Positions 32,763-41,125 of a DNA stretch of 64,000 bases are shown here, piece by piece (positions within the stretch are counted from its first letter, which is position 1; each line of letters opens with the position of its first letter). The stretch is taken from NCBI GenBank assembly GCA_902617625.1, contig CACMXJ010000001.1, positions 77,001 to 141,000 on the forward strand, written 5' to 3'. The translations under genes were made by a program, and so were the position numbers. Below the pieces are notes generated by a model. That model was not told the DNA's origin. It ran no database searches and saw nothing but the letters and a program-made list of their open reading frames with translations. The stretch comes from an uncultured Pelagibacteraceae bacterium. GTDB lineage: Bacteria; Pseudomonadota; Alphaproteobacteria; Pelagibacterales; Pelagibacteraceae.

Positions 32763-32879
32763 ATGATTAAAAAGTTATTAAATACACTTTTACGACCAAA
32801 AGAAAGTACTTACATTGATGCTAAAATTTGGATACAAAAAATTCTACTTGAAGAGAAATTTAAAAAAATTAATTCTTAA
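32763..32879 (+). CDS. possible 38-codon ORF, unknown
   Basis: A small plus-strand frame between the aceE start and the thiolase end: ATG at 32763, stop at 32877-32879, overlapping the convergent thiolase by 4 bp. The product is basic and amphipathic (MIKKLLNTLLRPKESTYIDA, then a WIQKILLEEK segment). There is no clear Shine-Dalgarno and no recognised domain. It may be chance, since the interval is only 212 bp and very AT-rich. Confidence 0.22.
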   Translation: MIKKLLNTLLRPKESTYIDAKIWIQKILLEEKFKKINS

Positions 32880-34051
32880 ATTCTCTCAATACATATAGCT
32901 ATACCCATTCCGCCACCTATGCATAGTGTGGCGCAACCTTTATTCTTTTTCTGTTTTATCATTTCATGAATGAGAGTGACTAATATTCTGGCACCTGATG
33001 CTCCTATAGGATGACCTAAAGCTATAGCTCCTCCATTAACATTAACTTTATTCTCATCAATTTTTAACTCACGTATTACTGCAATACTTTGAGCGGCAAA
33101 AGCTTCATTAATTTCAAAAAGATCTATATCATTTAAATTCCAGTTTGCTTTTTTAACTGCTTCACGTACAGCCTCAATTGGTCCTAGACCCATCAGAGTT
33201 GGATCAACTCCAACTGAGGCCCATGAGATTATCTTTACTAAAGGTTGAATTGATCTTTTTTTTGCCTCTTCAAAGGTTGTTAATAATAAAGCGGCAGCAC
33301 CATCATTAATTCCTGATGAGTTTCCAGGTGTCACAGTCCCGTCTTTTAAAAATACGGCTTTTAGCCTGCTTAAATCTGATTTAGTAAGATCTTTTCTTGG
33401 ATGTTCATCTTTCTCAAGATTGATACCAGATTGATTTATTTTAATTAGTTCTTCCTTAAATCTATTAGTGTTAATTGCAGTTTCTGTTTTTTTTTGAGAA
33501 TTTAACGCAAAGTCATCTTGTTCAACTCGTGAAATATTAAATTTCTTTGCAACATTTTCAGCAGTTACACCCATATGATAATTATTAAATGCATCTATCA
33601 ATCCGTCATTTATCATTGTATCTATCAAATGTTCTTCTAAAATTTTTTTACTATCCCGGTAAAAAATTGAATGTGGGGCTAATGACATGTTTTCTTGTCC
33701 ACCAGAAATTACATTTTTTACCTCTCCTAATTTAATTGATTGATAACCTGAGATTACAGCTCTAAGTCCAGAGCCACAAACCTGATTTACTATGTGGGCT
33801 GGTTTAGAAATATTTATACCTGCATTTATCGCAGCCTGTCTTGCAGGATTTTGGCCTCCACCAGCTGTAAGTACTTGACCCATAATAACCTCATCAATAT
33901 CGTCTTTATCTAATTTACTTTTTCTTAAAATTTCCCTAATAACAATAGATCCCAACTTATCAGCACTTAATTCTTTAAGGGATCCTTTATAAGCTCCAAT
34001 AGGAGTTCTAATAGCCTCCACAACTACAACTTCATTCATTGAATTATTCAT
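32876..34051 (-). CDS. acetyl-CoA C-acetyltransferase (thiolase)
   Basis: A 391-residue biosynthetic-type thiolase that interconverts two acetyl-CoA and acetoacetyl-CoA, or acts in beta-oxidation. Nucleophile Cys92 is in NQVCGSGLRA, the catalytic His347 is in ALGHPIGASGARI and Cys377 is in CIGGGMGIA, all as in the PhaA/AtoB family. The start MNNSMNEVVVVEAIRTP fits the usual N-terminus; the second ATG (M5) is possible. No other beta-oxidation or polyhydroxyalkanoate gene is adjacent. Confidence 0.92.
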   Translation of the reverse strand: MNNSMNEVVVVEAIRTPIGAYKGSLKELSADKLGSIVIREILRKSKLDKDDIDEVIMGQVLTAGGGQNPARQAAINAGINISKPAHIVNQVCGSGLRAVISGYQSIKLGEVKNVISGGQENMSLAPHSIFYRDSKKILEEHLIDTMINDGLIDAFNNYHMGVTAENVAKKFNISRVEQDDFALNSQKKTETAINTNRFKEELIKINQSGINLEKDEHPRKDLTKSDLSRLKAVFLKDGTVTPGNSSGINDGAAALLLTTFEEAKKRSIQPLVKIISWASVGVDPTLMGLGPIEAVREAVKKANWNLNDIDLFEINEAFAAQSIAVIRELKIDENKVNVNGGAIALGHPIGASGARILVTLIHEMIKQKKNKGCATLCIGGGMGIAICIERI

Positions 34052-34123
34052 AATAATTTAAATTTATCTTAGAATTAAAATACACTAAAAAATGATATAG
34101 AATAATATATAAAATTTAAAAAT

Positions 34124-34200
34124 GCGCCTGTAGCTCAACTGGATAGAGCGCTTGGCTACGGACCAGGAGGTTCTGGGTTCGACTCCTAGCAGGCGCACCA
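34124..34200 (+). tRNA. tRNA-Arg (anticodon ACG)
   Basis: A 77-nt tRNA with acceptor stem GCGCCTG/CAGGCGC and encoded CCA. It has D arm GCTCAACTGGATAGAGC, anticodon stem TTGG/CCAG with loop CTACGGA (anticodon ACG, read as ICG after deamination), and T arm CTGGGTTCGACTCCTAG. It reads CGU/CGC/CGA. Confidence 0.97.
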
Positions 34201-34215
34201 TTAATAAGATAAATT

Positions 34216-34314
34216 ATGATGAAATGGCTAATCAAATCCTCTCTTCAAATGTCTGTTATTTATTTTTTTATAATTATTCTTATAGTTTTACTTATTTTAA
34301 CTTTTATACTTTAA
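34216..34314 (+). CDS. candidate 32-residue single-span membrane peptide
   Basis: A short frame starting with ATG-ATG 16 nt after the tRNA-Arg CCA end and stopping 6 nt before the thioesterase start. The peptide begins MMKWLIKSSLQMS and then is a continuous hydrophobic stretch (about residues 13-32, Ile/Leu/Phe-rich) reaching the C-terminus. This is typical of tiny inner-membrane proteins with positive residues inside. No ribosome-binding site is obvious. A chance frame in AT-rich DNA is possible, since T-rich codons encode Phe, Leu and Ile. Confidence 0.35.
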   Translation: MMKWLIKSSLQMSVIYFFIIILIVLLILTFIL

Positions 34315-34320
34315 CAAATT

Positions 34321-34725
34321 ATGTCTAATTTATTTGAACAAATCAGTTTAAAGCATGGTTTTATGAAACATAATGGTGGTGTTATGTTTAGAAATATCTC
34401 TGAAAGTGAATATGAATTTAAATCAGTTATTAATGAAAATCATTTGAACGCAGCAGGCATTACTCATGGAGGATATTTGGCAGCTTTGATAGACGCTGGA
34501 GCAGGAACTGCAGCACATCGTAGTGCCGAAAATGCACCATGTGTAACAATTTCATTAGATCTTAAATATATCGGTGCTTCAAAAATTGGCGATGAAATTA
34601 TAGGGCATGTAAAAATTTTAAAAAAAACGAAAACTTTAGTATTTTTATTTTGTGAATTAAAATGTAATAACAAAATAATTACATCTGCTTCTGGAGTTTG
34701 GAAAATTCTTAAAAATAAGTCTTAA
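34321..34725 (+). CDS. PaaI-type hotdog thioesterase
   Basis: A 134-residue hotdog-fold acyl-CoA thioesterase. The active-site helix region is NAAGITHGGYLAALIDAGAG, where HGG is the PaaI family signature, followed by APCVTISLDLKYIG and GDEIIGHVKIL. It hydrolyses an unidentified acyl-CoA. It follows tRNA-Arg and the candidate small membrane ORF on the same strand. Confidence 0.85.
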   Translation: MSNLFEQISLKHGFMKHNGGVMFRNISESEYEFKSVINENHLNAAGITHGGYLAALIDAGAGTAAHRSAENAPCVTISLDLKYIGASKIGDEIIGHVKILKKTKTLVFLFCELKCNNKIITSASGVWKILKNKS

Positions 34726-34745
34726 GATTTAGTATTTGAGGTAAT

Positions 34746-34774
34746 TTGGACAATAGATCGTATTATGTTAAACT
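34746..34774 (+). promoter_or_regulatory. possible sigma-70-type promoter upstream of the helicase gene
   Basis: TTGGAC at 34746-34751 and TAAACT at 34769-34774 are separated by 17 bp, about 120 bp upstream of the helicase start. The rest of the 172-bp interval holds a CTACA-TCT-TGTAG inverted repeat (about 34857-34869) and a 24-codon ATG frame at 34794, neither of which I can support as functional. Confidence 0.25.
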
Positions 34775-34897
34775 ATCCTCTCAATAACTTGAAATGAGAA
34801 CTTTTTATAGAACGATTCGGTCATGTTTTAGTCTATTTTTGTTCTTCAAGAGCAACTACATCTTGTAGGTAAAATATTTAAGATACCAAAGATAGAA

Positions 34898-37375
34898 ATG
34901 AATAAAAATAAAATTACGGCAGTGCTTGGCCCAACAAATACTGGCAAAACCCACTTAGCAATTGAAACGATGCTCTCTTTTGATACTGGGATGATTGGTT
35001 TTCCATTAAGACTTTTAGCTAGAGAAGTCTATGACAAAGTTATTAAAAAAACTAGATATGATGAAGTTGCTTTAATAACTGGTGAGGAAAAGATTATACC
35101 TTCAAATGCAAAATATTTTTTATGCACAGTTGAGTCGATGCCAATAGATAAGGATTTGGAATTTGTTGGTGTTGATGAAATTCAAATGTGTGCGGACCAT
35201 GAACGAGGTCATATTTTTACCGATAGGTTGCTTAATATGAGAGGAAGTAAACTTACAATGTTTATGGGTTCAAATACAATTAAAGGAATAATTTCAAAAT
35301 TAAATGACGATATAGAATTCATAGATAGAAAAAGATTATCTAAACTCACTTACTCGGGTCACAAAAAAATTTCACGTATTAATAGAAAAACGGCAATTAT
35401 AGCTTTTTCAACAGAAGAAGTTTATGCAATAGCAGAATTAATACGAAGACAGAAAGGTGGGGCTGCAATTGTTATGGGATCTTTGAGTCCAAAAACAAGG
35501 AATGCACAAGTAGACTTATACCAATCAGGTGATGTTGATTTTTTAGTAGCAACCGATGCAATTGGAATGGGTATAAATATGGATTTAGATCAAGTGTATT
35601 TTTCAAATCTAAAAAAGTTTGATGGAAAAAAATTAAGGAAACTTAATCTATCTGAGATAGGCCAAATTGCTGGAAGAGCAGGTAGATATCTCAATGATGG
35701 TAATTTCGGTATCACAGGTGATTGTAAAGAAATTACAGCTGAAGAAGTTGAACTTTTAGAAAATCATAAATTTGAAAATATTAGAACATTATTTTGGAGG
35801 AATTCAGATTTAAATTTTAACAATCCCAACTCGTTATTAAAATCGCTTGAAGAGAGGCCAAATAAAGATTGGCTTAGAAAGATTCATGAGTGTGAAGATG
35901 AAAAGGTTTTAAAATATTTCTTAAAGAGGTTGGACTTATATAATTTGCCAAATGTAAAAGATACGCTGACACTACTTTGGGAATGTTGTCAAATTCCAGA
36001 CTTTGTTAAAAAAACCTACGGTAATCACATCGATGTCGTTGAAAAAGTATTTAATTTTTTAAACAGTGATAAGGGAAAAATATCAGATAATTTTATGCAT
36101 TTACAGCTTATGAAACTGGATAAATTGGACGGAAATGTAGATTCTTTAGCAAATAGAATTGCAAATGTGAGAACTTGGTCATATGTTTCAAATAAAAACA
36201 ATTGGGTTGAAAATCAAAATTATTGGATTGAAAAAACTAAACTCTTAGAGGACAAGCTTTCAGATAGACTTCATGAAGAACTCACAAAAACATTTATTGA
36301 TAAAAGAGCAAGCGTACTTGCTAGAGGTTTGAAACAAGATATGGAATTTGATACTAAGATTTTAGAAAATAATAATGTTATGATCGATGATCAATTTATA
36401 GGTAAAATAAATGGACTTAAATTAGAGCTTGATCTTAAGCAAGGTGCTTTGGAAACCGATATTAAATCTCTAAAAAAAGCTGCGAGGAAAACTATAGGAC
36501 CTGAACTTGAAAATAGAATCCAAATTATAATCGATACAGGTTTAGTTGAGTTAAAAAATGACTCTAAGATTTATTGGAATAATGCATCAATTGGTAAATT
36601 AATTCCAGGTAAAGATTATTTGAACCCTAATATAGAATTATTAGTGGATGACATGTTAGAGCAAACTCAAAAAAATAAATTAATTACTTTTTTAGAAAAA
36701 TGGCTAAAAAATAAAATTTCAACAGTTTTAAAAAGTCTTTATGATTTAAAAGATCTAAAGGATAATAACTCATCAATAAAAGCCTTAGCTTTTCAACTTT
36801 ATGAAAATAATGGTATAATTAAAAGAGATAAGGTTTCTGAATACTTAAAGAGATTAGACCAAAATGATAGAAAAATTTTAAGAGATCTTGGTGTAAAATT
36901 TGGCAGATACCATGTCTTTTTATTTAAATTGATAAAACCAGAGCCAGTTTCATTGAGAGCTCTTTTGTGGAAAAATCATAATCAAAAATACTTTAATTTA
37001 GAACCACCAACTTTTGGTTTAAATTTTTTAAATGATAACAAAGTTCAAAATAAAAACTTTATGTTACTTTGCGGATTTGAAAATTTTAATAATTTCTATA
37101 TTAGAATAGATATCTTAGAAAGATTATTTGTACAAATAATAAACTCAGATAAAAAAGATATGAAGGAAATAAAGATGATTCCAGAAATGTTAAATTTATT
37201 GGGATGTAATAAAGATGACTTTAAAAAACTGCTTAAAGCTATGAGTTACAAGATTTTTGAAAAAAACAATGAAATTTTCTTTAAATATATTCCAAAAAAG
37301 AAAGAAAAGTTTCAAAACAAGGAGAATATTAAAGAAAATCCTTTTGGTGTTCTAAAAAATTTAAATCTTAATTAA
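34898..37375 (+). CDS. SUV3-like DExH-box RNA helicase
   Basis: An 825-residue superfamily 2 helicase most like the mitochondrial degradosome helicase SUV3. Walker A is GPTNTGKTH (11-19), the DEIQ motif is near residue 93 (GVDEIQMCADHERGH), motif III region is MFMGS, and motif VI is QIAGRAGRYLNDG. A long C-terminal helical part follows. In other alphaproteobacteria this gene precedes an S4 protein, fdxA and carD; here fdxA and carD follow but a TerB-like gene replaces the S4 gene. Probable role: RNA turnover or ribonucleoprotein remodelling. Confidence 0.88.
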   Translation: MNKNKITAVLGPTNTGKTHLAIETMLSFDTGMIGFPLRLLAREVYDKVIKKTRYDEVALITGEEKIIPSNAKYFLCTVESMPIDKDLEFVGVDEIQMCADHERGHIFTDRLLNMRGSKLTMFMGSNTIKGIISKLNDDIEFIDRKRLSKLTYSGHKKISRINRKTAIIAFSTEEVYAIAELIRRQKGGAAIVMGSLSPKTRNAQVDLYQSGDVDFLVATDAIGMGINMDLDQVYFSNLKKFDGKKLRKLNLSEIGQIAGRAGRYLNDGNFGITGDCKEITAEEVELLENHKFENIRTLFWRNSDLNFNNPNSLLKSLEERPNKDWLRKIHECEDEKVLKYFLKRLDLYNLPNVKDTLTLLWECCQIPDFVKKTYGNHIDVVEKVFNFLNSDKGKISDNFMHLQLMKLDKLDGNVDSLANRIANVRTWSYVSNKNNWVENQNYWIEKTKLLEDKLSDRLHEELTKTFIDKRASVLARGLKQDMEFDTKILENNNVMIDDQFIGKINGLKLELDLKQGALETDIKSLKKAARKTIGPELENRIQIIIDTGLVELKNDSKIYWNNASIGKLIPGKDYLNPNIELLVDDMLEQTQKNKLITFLEKWLKNKISTVLKSLYDLKDLKDNNSSIKALAFQLYENNGIIKRDKVSEYLKRLDQNDRKILRDLGVKFGRYHVFLFKLIKPEPVSLRALLWKNHNQKYFNLEPPTFGLNFLNDNKVQNKNFMLLCGFENFNNFYIRIDILERLFVQIINSDKKDMKEIKMIPEMLNLLGCNKDDFKKLLKAMSYKIFEKNNEIFFKYIPKKKEKFQNKENIKENPFGVLKNLNLN

Positions 37376-37379
37376 AAGT

Positions 37380-37790
37380 ATGTTTTTTAAAAAAGATAAA
37401 AATGAAAATGATAATCTATCTAAAGTAGCTGCACTTTTAATTCACGCAGCTAAAATTGATGAAAACTTTTCAAAAAGTGAGGAAGCAATAATTAAACAAG
37501 CTCTTTTACAAATAGGCGCAAACGATGAGGATTTAGAAAAAATATTTTCAGATGGTAAAAAAATTGAAGAAAATTCAAATCAAATTTTAGAGTTTACAAA
37601 AGAGGTTAAAAATATGGAAGAAAATGATAAAATTAAAATAGTTGAGACACTTTGGAGAATAATTTACTCAAATAATGAAGCAGATATTTATGAGACAAGC
37701 TTAATGAGAAGACTAGGCGGACTATTATATGTTGACAGTAAATTAATGGGCGATATTAAAGAAAAAATTAGAAAAGAAATAATTAAATGA
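37380..37790 (+). CDS. TerB-like protein
   Basis: A 136-residue all-helical protein resembling the TerB/tellurite-resistance-like family. The block [25 protein letters not shown] carries the Asp/Glu residues of the TerB metal-binding helix pair, and a second repeat-like segment is [18 protein letters not shown]. There is no membrane segment. It lies 4 nt after the helicase and overlaps fdxA by 4 bp (ATGA). The molecular role of these stand-alone TerB proteins is not established. Confidence 0.78.
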   Translation: MFFKKDKNENDNLSKVAALLIHAAKIDENFSKSEEAIIKQALLQIGANDEDLEKIFSDGKKIEENSNQILEFTKEVKNMEENDKIKIVETLWRIIYSNNEADIYETSLMRRLGGLLYVDSKLMGDIKEKIRKEIIK

Positions 37791-38113
37791 CTTACATAGT
37801 AAATGATAAATGTATCAAATGTAAATTAATGGATTGTGTTGAAGTTTGTCCTGTGGATTGTTTTTATGAGGGAAAAAATATGCTTGTAATTAAACCCGAT
37901 GAGTGTATAGATTGTGGCGTTTGTGAACCAGAGTGCCCAGTTGATGCGATTAAAGCTGATACAGAACCTGGAAGCGAAAAGTGGTTAGAAATCAATAGTC
38001 AATATTCTGAAATCTGGCCGAATATAAGTGAGAAAAAAGATCCACCGTCGGATCATGAAAAATATAAAAATGAGCAAAATAAGTTTGAAAAATATTTTAA
38101 AGAAAACCTTTAA
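37787..38113 (+). CDS. fdxA: 7Fe ferredoxin (FdxA)
   Basis: A 108-residue ferredoxin with both [3Fe-4S] and [4Fe-4S] clusters. The cysteines visible are C9, C12, C17, C21 and C25 ([18 protein letters not shown]) and C40, C43, C46 and C50 ([15 protein letters not shown]), the FdxA pattern. The C-terminal tail ([15 protein letters not shown]) is also family-typical. It overlaps the TerB-like gene upstream, and carD starts inside its 3' end. The electron-transfer partner is unknown. Confidence 0.95.
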   Translation: MTYIVNDKCIKCKLMDCVEVCPVDCFYEGKNMLVIKPDECIDCGVCEPECPVDAIKADTEPGSEKWLEINSQYSEIWPNISEKKDPPSDHEKYKNEQNKFEKYFKENL

Positions 38114-38939
38114 GACAAAATCCAAAACAAAAAAAGTAAGAAAAGTAATAAAAGCCAAAAAACCAAAAATTAAAAATATTAAAAAAAATAAAAAAAATAA
38201 AAAACATCCAAAAGTAATCTTAAAGTCTTCAAAAAAATTAATAAAAAAAAACGAAAAAAAAATTGAAACTAAGACAGAAAATTTAAGAATTCCTAAAAAT
38301 AATGAATTAAAACCTGAAATAAAAAAGGTTAAAAAACAAAGCACAGAAAAAAAAGAATACAAAATAAAAGACCACGTCGTATATCCAAAGCATGGGGTAG
38401 GACAAATTACTGAATTCAAAAAAATTAACATTGGAGGAATTGATGTAGAAACATACATCATAAAATTTGAAAAAGATAAAGCGAATGGAATGGTGCCCGT
38501 GAACAAACAATCTCATTTACGTCCATTATCTACAATTAACCAAGTTAATAAGAGTATATCTATTTTAAAAAGTAAGCCTAAAATTAAAAGATCTATGTGG
38601 AGTAGGAGAGCACAGGAATATGAAGCAAAAATTTCATCTGGTAAAATCTATGAACTTGCTGAAGTTGTAAGAGATTTAAATAAAGGAGATGATATAATGA
38701 TCGATCAGTCATATAGTGAAAGACAACTTTTTGAAAAAGCTTATGAAAGAATTATCTCAGAATTTCAAATAGTTTTGAATTTATCAAAAGATGATACACA
38801 AAAAAAATTAGATAAAGCTTTAAAAAGAAATATCAATAAAGAAGTAAAAGAGGAAAATAAAACTCCGAAAACTTCAAACAATAACGATTTACCTGTGGAA
38901 GAACCAATTTCAGATGATGAGGAGCAAATTGAAGAATAA
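38070..38939 (+). CDS. carD: CarD-family transcription regulator with a lysine-rich N-terminal tail
   Basis: The CarD/RID domain lies in the middle ([18 protein letters not shown], then [15 protein letters not shown]), followed by helices ([26 protein letters not shown]) that contact promoter DNA. CarD binds RNA polymerase beta and stabilises open complexes. I pick the ATG at 38070 (289 residues), which overlaps fdxA by 44 bp; ATGs at 38055 and 38028 are alternatives. About 95 residues before the domain are extremely Lys-rich and look disordered. The last 30 residues are acidic. A bidirectional terminator follows the stop immediately. Confidence 0.88.
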   Translation: MSKISLKNILKKTFKTKSKTKKVRKVIKAKKPKIKNIKKNKKNKKHPKVILKSSKKLIKKNEKKIETKTENLRIPKNNELKPEIKKVKKQSTEKKEYKIKDHVVYPKHGVGQITEFKKINIGGIDVETYIIKFEKDKANGMVPVNKQSHLRPLSTINQVNKSISILKSKPKIKRSMWSRRAQEYEAKISSGKIYELAEVVRDLNKGDDIMIDQSYSERQLFEKAYERIISEFQIVLNLSKDDTQKKLDKALKRNINKEVKEENKTPKTSNNNDLPVEEPISDDEEQIEE

Positions 38940-38980
38940 AAAAACGCCTCTCACACAAAAAGTTATGAGAAGCGTTTTTT
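38937..38980. terminator. bidirectional intrinsic terminator between carD and the polycationic peptide gene
   Basis: Nearly perfect hairpin: AAAAAACGC-C-TCTCA on the left pairs with TGAGA-A-GCGTTTTTT on the right, enclosing a loop of about 14 nt. The stem is bounded by A6 and T6 runs, so it can end transcription in both directions, for carD from the left and for the minus-strand 25-codon gene from the right. Confidence 0.85.
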
Positions 38981-38998
38981 ATAAAGAATACTAAGTTA

Positions 38999-39076
38999 TT
39001 ATCTTCTTCTTCTTTTCTTAGCTTTTTTCTTAGCTTTTTTCTTAGCCTTCTTTGCTTTTTTTCTTCTCTTAGGCAT
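38999..39076 (-). CDS. 25-residue Lys/Arg/Ala polycationic peptide
   Basis: An ATG at 39076 is followed by 24 codons made only of Pro, Lys, Arg and Ala: it begins MPKRRKKAKKAKKK and continues in KKKA steps to a terminal RRRR. Twenty of the 25 residues are positive. A strong Shine-Dalgarno (AAGGGAG) lies 8-9 nt before the ATG, a consensus -35 (TTGACA, 39159-39154) lies upstream, a stem-loop sits near the predicted 5' end, and a terminator follows the stop by 19 nt. It resembles lysine-rich histone H1-like tails or ribosomal tails; a nucleic-acid or polyphosphate counter-ion role is inference. Too short for most gene finders. Confidence 0.7.
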   Translation of the reverse strand: MPKRRKKAKKAKKKAKKKAKKRRRR

Positions 39077-39101
39077 CTTTAGCTCCCTTTTATTTAGTTA
39101 A

Positions 39102-39120
39102 ACGAATCAAAATGATTCGT
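39102..39120 (-). repeat. perfect inverted repeat in the leader of the polycationic peptide gene
   Basis: ACGAATCA-AAA-TGATTCGT, an 8-bp perfect stem with a 3-nt loop, 26 nt upstream of the ATG at 39076. If transcription starts at about 39124, as predicted from the upstream promoter, this hairpin sits 4-5 nt from the 5' end of the mRNA, where such structures protect against decay. It could alternatively be an operator. Confidence 0.6.
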
Positions 39121-39130
39121 AATTAACTTA

Positions 39131-39159
39131 TTTTTATTTTTTTATACACGTTATGTCAA
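39131..39159 (-). promoter_or_regulatory. promoter of the polycationic peptide gene
   Basis: On the minus strand TTGACA (39159-39154) is followed after 17 bp by TAAAAA (39136-39131), giving a predicted start near 39124, about 48 nt before the start codon. The -35 is perfect; the -10 is weak but AT-rich. Confidence 0.45.
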
Positions 39160-39277
39160 TTCTTTAATTAAAGTTTTAATTTTAAGAAAATAAAAATTAA
39201 AAACAAAAAATTTTTTATAATCTTAAGTGTAAAAAAGTTAATGTTTATGCGCTTTATAATCAAATTTTTTTATTCAA

Positions 39278-40978
39278 TTAATAAAGTTTTTCTAAATCAT
39301 CTTTATATTTGTCCAAGATTTTTTTTCTTTTAAGTTTAAATGTTGGTGTTAACATTCCATTGTCAATTGTAAATTCTTCTTTAATTAATTTAAATTTTCT
39401 AACTTTTTCAACTAAAGATAAAGTTTTATTTAATTTTTCTAAATAAATTTCAATATCTTTTCTATTTTCATTACTTTCAGAAACAATTAATGCAACTAAA
39501 TAAGTTTTTTTATCTCCATAAACAAAACTTTGTTTAATTTTTTCATTTAAACATAATAAATTTTCAATTTTAGATGGTGAAATGTTATCACCACCAAGAC
39601 TAACTATTATTTCTTTCTTTCTATCAGTAATTTTTAAATTTCCATCTTCTGTGATCTCTCCAATATCACCAGTATGCAACCAGCCGTTTTTTATAACATC
39701 AGCCGTCTCCTTTTCCATGTTCCAATAACCAAGCATTACATTTTCTCCTTTTACTAAAATTTCACCATCCTCAGCTATATTTACTTGGTTTGTTTTAAAA
39801 GGAGGTCCAACTGTGTCGATTTTGATTTTTTCTGGAATATTACAACTTACCACAGGTGAGGCCTCTGTGAGACCGTAGCCTTGGAGAGTGGGCAATCCTA
39901 TAGCATTTAAAAATTCTCCAATTTTTTGGTCCAAAGCGCCACCCCCAGATACAAAGGCCCTTAGTTTTCCACCAAATTGATTTTTAATCTTTTTTCTTAC
40001 TAATTTTTCACAAAAAAAATTAATTAATTTTTCTCTCAATGTTAAATTCTCATTATTAAGTTTTTTGGTACCAAGTGAGATAGTGGATGATATCAGTTTT
40101 TTCTTAAACCCTTTTTGTTTTGAAAAATTCATTGAAATTTTATTGTACAAATTTTGATAAAATCTTGGGACAGCTGTCATAATCGTAGGTTTTGCAATGG
40201 ACATATTGGATAATAACTTCTCTAGACTTTCGGCATAATAAATTTTTGCACCAAGTGAAATTTGAACAAATTGAACTGCATGTTCATATGAATGAGATAA
40301 TGGTAACCATGTTAAAAAAGTAGGTTCACTATCCTGAACTAGTTGGTTTAATATTTCTTGAGCTCCCTCACAATTTGATAAAATTCCTCCATGACTAAGC
40401 ATTACTCCTTTAGGATTACCAGTCGTTCCAGATGTATAAATTATACAGGCAAGATCTTTCCTTTCAAGATTTTGATTAAAACTTATATGAATATCTGATT
40501 TCTTTTTTTTCGAATATTCATTGAATATATTTTCTAGGTTCTCAACTCTTTCATTTATATTTTCAATAGATAAAACTTTTATTTCCTCTGAAATAAATTT
40601 TTGTATTTTTTTTAATTGGATTTCATTAGAGACGATACAAATTTTTGGCTTACAATCATTAATGATGTATTCATAATCTTTCTCTGAATAAGTTGTAAAT
40701 AGTGGAACCGTTACTCCACCTGCATTCATAATCGATATATCGGAGATAAGCCACTCTGGTCGGTTTTCAGATAATAGTATACATCGGTCTCCATCAGCTA
40801 AATTTGTTCTTAAGTATTCAGACAAAATTTGAATTTTTAACGTAACTTGTTCCCAAGTAAAAAAATTTTTTTCATTTTCTTTTAACCATTTTAAAAATGG
40901 CTTATCGGCAACTGAATTTATTTCTTTATACTTGGAAAAAAAAAGTTCTACTAAACTGTTTATTCTACTTAATTGCAT
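39278..40978 (-). CDS. long-chain acyl-CoA synthetase (AMP-forming)
   Basis: A 566-residue ANL-superfamily enzyme that activates fatty acids to acyl-CoA through an acyl-AMP. The AMP-binding P-loop is YTSGTTGNPKG (181-191). Further motifs are LPLSHSYEH, the adenine motif GYGLTEASPV, and GWLHTGDIGEI with the hinge DRKKEIIVSLGGDNISP. The C-terminal part is that of the FAA1/FadD15-like long-chain group. There are no adjacent beta-oxidation genes. It lies next to tRNA-Leu, whose 3' end is 4 nt upstream of the ATG. Confidence 0.9.
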   Translation of the reverse strand: MQLSRINSLVELFFSKYKEINSVADKPFLKWLKENEKNFFTWEQVTLKIQILSEYLRTNLADGDRCILLSENRPEWLISDISIMNAGGVTVPLFTTYSEKDYEYIINDCKPKICIVSNEIQLKKIQKFISEEIKVLSIENINERVENLENIFNEYSKKKKSDIHISFNQNLERKDLACIIYTSGTTGNPKGVMLSHGGILSNCEGAQEILNQLVQDSEPTFLTWLPLSHSYEHAVQFVQISLGAKIYYAESLEKLLSNMSIAKPTIMTAVPRFYQNLYNKISMNFSKQKGFKKKLISSTISLGTKKLNNENLTLREKLINFFCEKLVRKKIKNQFGGKLRAFVSGGGALDQKIGEFLNAIGLPTLQGYGLTEASPVVSCNIPEKIKIDTVGPPFKTNQVNIAEDGEILVKGENVMLGYWNMEKETADVIKNGWLHTGDIGEITEDGNLKITDRKKEIIVSLGGDNISPSKIENLLCLNEKIKQSFVYGDKKTYLVALIVSESNENRKDIEIYLEKLNKTLSLVEKVRKFKLIKEEFTIDNGMLTPTFKLKRKKILDKYKDDLEKLY

Positions 40979-40982
40979 AATT

Positions 40983-41067
40983 TGGTGGGCGAAGAGAGAA
41001 TCGAACTCTCACTTCTTGCGAAACACGATTTTGAGTCGTGCGCGTCTACCAGTTCCGCCATTCGCCC
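40983..41067 (-). tRNA. tRNA-Leu (anticodon CAA)
   Basis: An 85-nt class II tRNA on the minus strand. It has acceptor stem GGGCGAA/TTCGCCC with encoded CCA, D arm GCGGAACTGGTAGACGC, anticodon stem CACGA/TCGTG with loop CTCAAAA (anticodon CAA), a long variable arm and T arm GAGAGTTCGATTCTCTC. It reads the UUG codon. Confidence 0.96.
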
Positions 41068-41125
41068 CGATTGTTTAATAATTTATTAAATAGTATAAGA
41101 ACTAAAATTATATTAAAACCAAAAA

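Noticed and set aside
34794-34868. 24-codon frame upstream of the SUV3-like helicase as a leader peptide
   Set aside because: No ribosome-binding site, no run of a regulatory codon and no terminator/antiterminator pair was seen.
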